This document shows positions 6,011 through 7,318 of a stretch of 7,318 nt of DNA, in pieces. This DNA comes from Victivallis vadensis. GTDB taxonomy: Bacteria > Verrucomicrobiota > Lentisphaeria > Victivallales > GWF2-50-93. The first letter of the stretch is position 1, and the number at the start of each line of letters is the position of its first letter. A program made the translations under genes and the position numbers. The stretch spans positions 1 to 7,318 of the forward strand of contig DYRX01000221.1 of NCBI GenBank assembly GCA_020718525.1. Reading direction: 5' to 3'. The notes below the pieces were generated by a model, which saw nothing but the letters and a program-made list of their open reading frames with translations, did no database searches and was not told where the DNA came from.

Positions 6011-7089
6011 GATTTCCCCTTCTCGGTTATTTTTCCCTCAGTCCGGGCCTGAAGTTCAAGAATATCTATGTCAAGTTCGGATTCCAGAAAACGGACATTG
6101 TCGTTGATCTCAGTGATATTCGCAAGCAGTTTCGTTTCTATCTCGTAGATGTTTCCCACTCCCTCAATCTGAATTTTCCCATTCTTGCTCAGGACTCCTA
6201 TCTTTTCTCGCAACTGGAATATTTGGATTTGATAGAACTCGATGTTCTTGACACGCAAAAGAAGTGCGGCGAGAAATGCCTGGCGGCCACGATCCCTCTC
6301 GGATTCCTTGTCTGGATTGTAAATAGGAATGGATATTGATGTGCTTATGTTCGGATAGTCACTGTTGGAATAGTAAGTTCCGTCTGTTGTCTGATAACCA
6401 CGATACCCCTTGTCCATTGGCGCAGTGTTCATGCTTCCGCCAAGATTCCAGGAGACCGGGGGAATCCAGCGGTTGTAGAGATATTTCTCTTTTTCACGGA
6501 TTATCTTCGTCAACTCGTCCCTCATCTTTTTTGTGACAAAGCAAATCGGCTCGATGTGATTTTCGGCAAGATATTGCTTGACCTTGATAATTATGCCGCC
6601 ATCGGGCTTATTAACGATTTCCGTACAAATGCCGGACATCTGGCCTTTTTCTGGCGAAGGCGGGGCAATGCCCGTTTCTTCGCCCTTGATGCCCTCAGCG
6701 TTGCGGGAATCGCCTGTTCCGGTCATTTCTTCGGCATCCGGGGATATGCGGACATCAATTGTCTTAGCCTTAGTGATATCAGTTTTATCAAGTTCCTGTG
6801 ATATCAACTTGTCATTTTCGGTCTGACTGTCCACATCTTTTTGCAAAGTCCGGTTGATCGGATTCCAGACCGGTGTTATGTCATGGTTAGTTGCATCGTC
6901 GAAACGATCCAGGGGACTGATGTCCAGAGATTCATTCAGGCTGTTGTTTTCAGCATTTGCGAAATTCGCAACTGCGAATATTCCGAGAAGAACTGCGAAT
7001 CTCGCAATCTGCGAACTTCGCAGAAGGAAACCAGCCTGACGGCTGGGAATCTCGGCAGTGCCGTTGATATTGAAGTCAACAGTGATCAT
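5989..7089 (-). CDS. Exported helical protein, longer paralogue (366 aa)
   Basis: I take the ATG at 7089. It overlaps the stop of the ribbon-helix-helix gene and has GGGGT about seven bases upstream; the longer frame would start with TTG at 7167, well inside that gene. The core ARFAVLLGIFAVANFANA (residues 29-46) ends in A-N-A, a good signal-peptidase I site before E47. Residues 47-160 are acidic, Ser/Thr/Asp-rich and probably disordered. Residues 180-200 (PICFVTKKM...) and 262-350 align with the 266-aa protein. Residues 208-258 are aromatic and glycine-rich and include a beta-strand-like ISTSISIPIY. From 262 there are long charged helices (ERDRGRQAF..., NDNVRFLESELDIDILEL). The strand plus long-helix layout recalls TolC-like outer-membrane proteins but lacks clear diagnostic motifs. 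It is the first of two adjacent paralogues, probably a tandem duplication. Confidence 0.82.
   Translation of the reverse strand: MITVDFNINGTAEIPSRQAGFLLRSSQIARFAVLLGIFAVANFANAENNSLNESLDISPLDRFDDATNHDITPVWNPINRTLQKDVDSQTENDKLISQELDKTDITKAKTIDVRISPDAEEMTGTGDSRNAEGIKGEETGIAPPSPEKGQMSGICTEIVNKPDGGIIIKVKQYLAENHIEPICFVTKKMRDELTKIIREKEKYLYNRWIPPVSWNLGGSMNTAPMDKGYRGYQTTDGTYYSNSDYPNISTSISIPIYNPDKESERDRGRQAFLAALLLRVKNIEFYQIQIFQLREKIGVLSKNGKIQIEGVGNIYEIETKLLANITEINDNVRFLESELDIDILELQARTEGKITEKGKSWIDYIF
6958..7057. repeat. Cluster of TGCGARNYTCGCA palindromes in the 366-aa gene leader
   Basis: Exact copies lie at 6958-6970 (AAT), 6994-7006 (ATC) and 7010-7022 (ACT), the last two a doublet with an ATC spacer. 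Degenerate copies start at 6973 (TGCGAATATTCCGA) and at 7044-7057 (TGGGAATCTCGGCA). The cluster encodes residues about 12-45 of the protein, including L-R-S-S-Q, A-R-F-A and A-N-F-A, and so builds the signal peptide core and cleavage region. It aligns end to end with the cluster at 5762-5938, apart from a block missing here. Confidence 0.92.
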
Positions 7090-7318
7090 CGGACACCCCG
7101 GATTTGCACTGCCCGTCTTTTTCTTCCCCGGAAACTCCGATATCGCTTCCTTGTTTTCCGCATTCAATCATCCCCGGAACATCGGGAGTGGCCTTGCATG
7201 GGATCGGAACCGCCTCATCCTTGAAATGTTCGGACAATATCCCTACCAGGAATTCGTTCCTTCTGAACCTTTCGGACTGCCTTGAAATCGTGTTGAACAA
7301 TTCCTCCGGCAGTCGCAG
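7076..7318 (-). CDS. Ribbon-helix-helix DNA-binding protein, C-terminal part (runs off window)
   Basis: The frame is open to the right edge, so the true start is outside. The visible N-terminal part reads LRLPEELFNTISRQSERF then RRNEFLVGILSEHF. This matches the Arc/CopG ribbon-helix-helix pattern: an LRLPEEL strand and helix start, a short turn with R-x-N-E-F, then a second helix. Such proteins bind DNA as dimers and often repress their own operon, act as antitoxins, or serve as relaxosome accessory proteins. The tail of about 40 residues is rich in Gly, Asp and Cys (four Cys) and looks disordered. Its stop lies inside the start of the next gene (14-base overlap), so it is co-translated with the exported paralogues. 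As the first visible gene it is a candidate autoregulator. Confidence 0.75.
   Translation of the reverse strand: MRLPEELFNTISRQSERFRRNEFLVGILSEHFKDEAVPIPCKATPDVPGMIECGKQGSDIGVSGEEKDGQCKSGVSDDHC

Noticed and set aside
5694..6107. Plus-strand ORF of 137 codons across the repeat cluster
   Set aside because: It is open mainly because the palindrome is stop-free on both strands; it lies opposite two well-supported minus-strand genes and has no ribosome site evidence.
7090..7167. Longer 392-aa form of the exported paralogue
   Set aside because: It would start with TTG deep inside the ribbon-helix-helix gene; the ATG at 7089 gives a normal overlap and a shorter leader.
6841..7224. Plus-strand ORF of 127 codons
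   Set aside because: Same cause as above; it opposes the 366-aa gene and the ribbon-helix-helix gene, both of which have recognisable protein features.

Overview
The window reads as one compact operon-like block. Every supportable gene is on the minus strand, from a gene entering at the right edge (7318) to a small gene ending at position 34. Neighbours overlap or sit 0 to 43 nt apart, apart from one 95-nt gap (1395-1489). I see no convincing promoter or terminator, so the transcript probably starts and ends outside. Composition looks mid-40s % GC by eye (not counted). A secreted protein with 'GloVer'-type tandem repeats plus FG-GAP/VCBS repeats, together with in-frame palindromic repeats, suggests an uncultured bacterium of the PVC group (Lentisphaerota/Verrucomicrobiota). 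That is inference; no rRNA or marker gene is present.

Order along transcription: the C-terminal part of a ribbon-helix-helix DNA-binding protein (7076-7318); two paralogous exported helical proteins (5989-7089 and 5210-6010); a 62-aa protein (5053-5241); a YdjM/DUF457 membrane protein (4074-5009); a 111-aa exported protein (3736-4071); a probable 26-codon coupling ORF (3659-3739); a 722-aa exported double-propeller protein (1490-3658); an HNH-like zinc domain fused to a P-loop ATPase with two C-terminal membrane helices (387-1394); and an unknown 118-aa protein (34-390). Five of these nine fuller genes appear exported or membrane-bound and one carries a membrane anchor on an ATPase, so a cell-envelope apparatus or mobile-element cargo is plausible. 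No integrase, relaxase or type IV secretion gene is visible to prove it.

The most striking content is a short dispersed palindrome, TGCGARNYTCGCA (13 bp). I find 11 exact copies and several degenerate ones, clustered at 1415-1443, 5762-5938 and 6958-7057, with a single copy at 1937-1949. Copies often form doublets separated by ATC or its complement GAT, able to fold into a hairpin. The consensus cannot contain a stop codon in any of six frames. Two clusters are translated as the leader region of the two paralogous exported proteins and supply part of their signal-peptide core and cleavage site. The third lies just upstream of the ATPase start. This resembles in principle the Rickettsia palindromic elements that live inside coding genes, but unit length and sequence differ and I do not recognise a named family.
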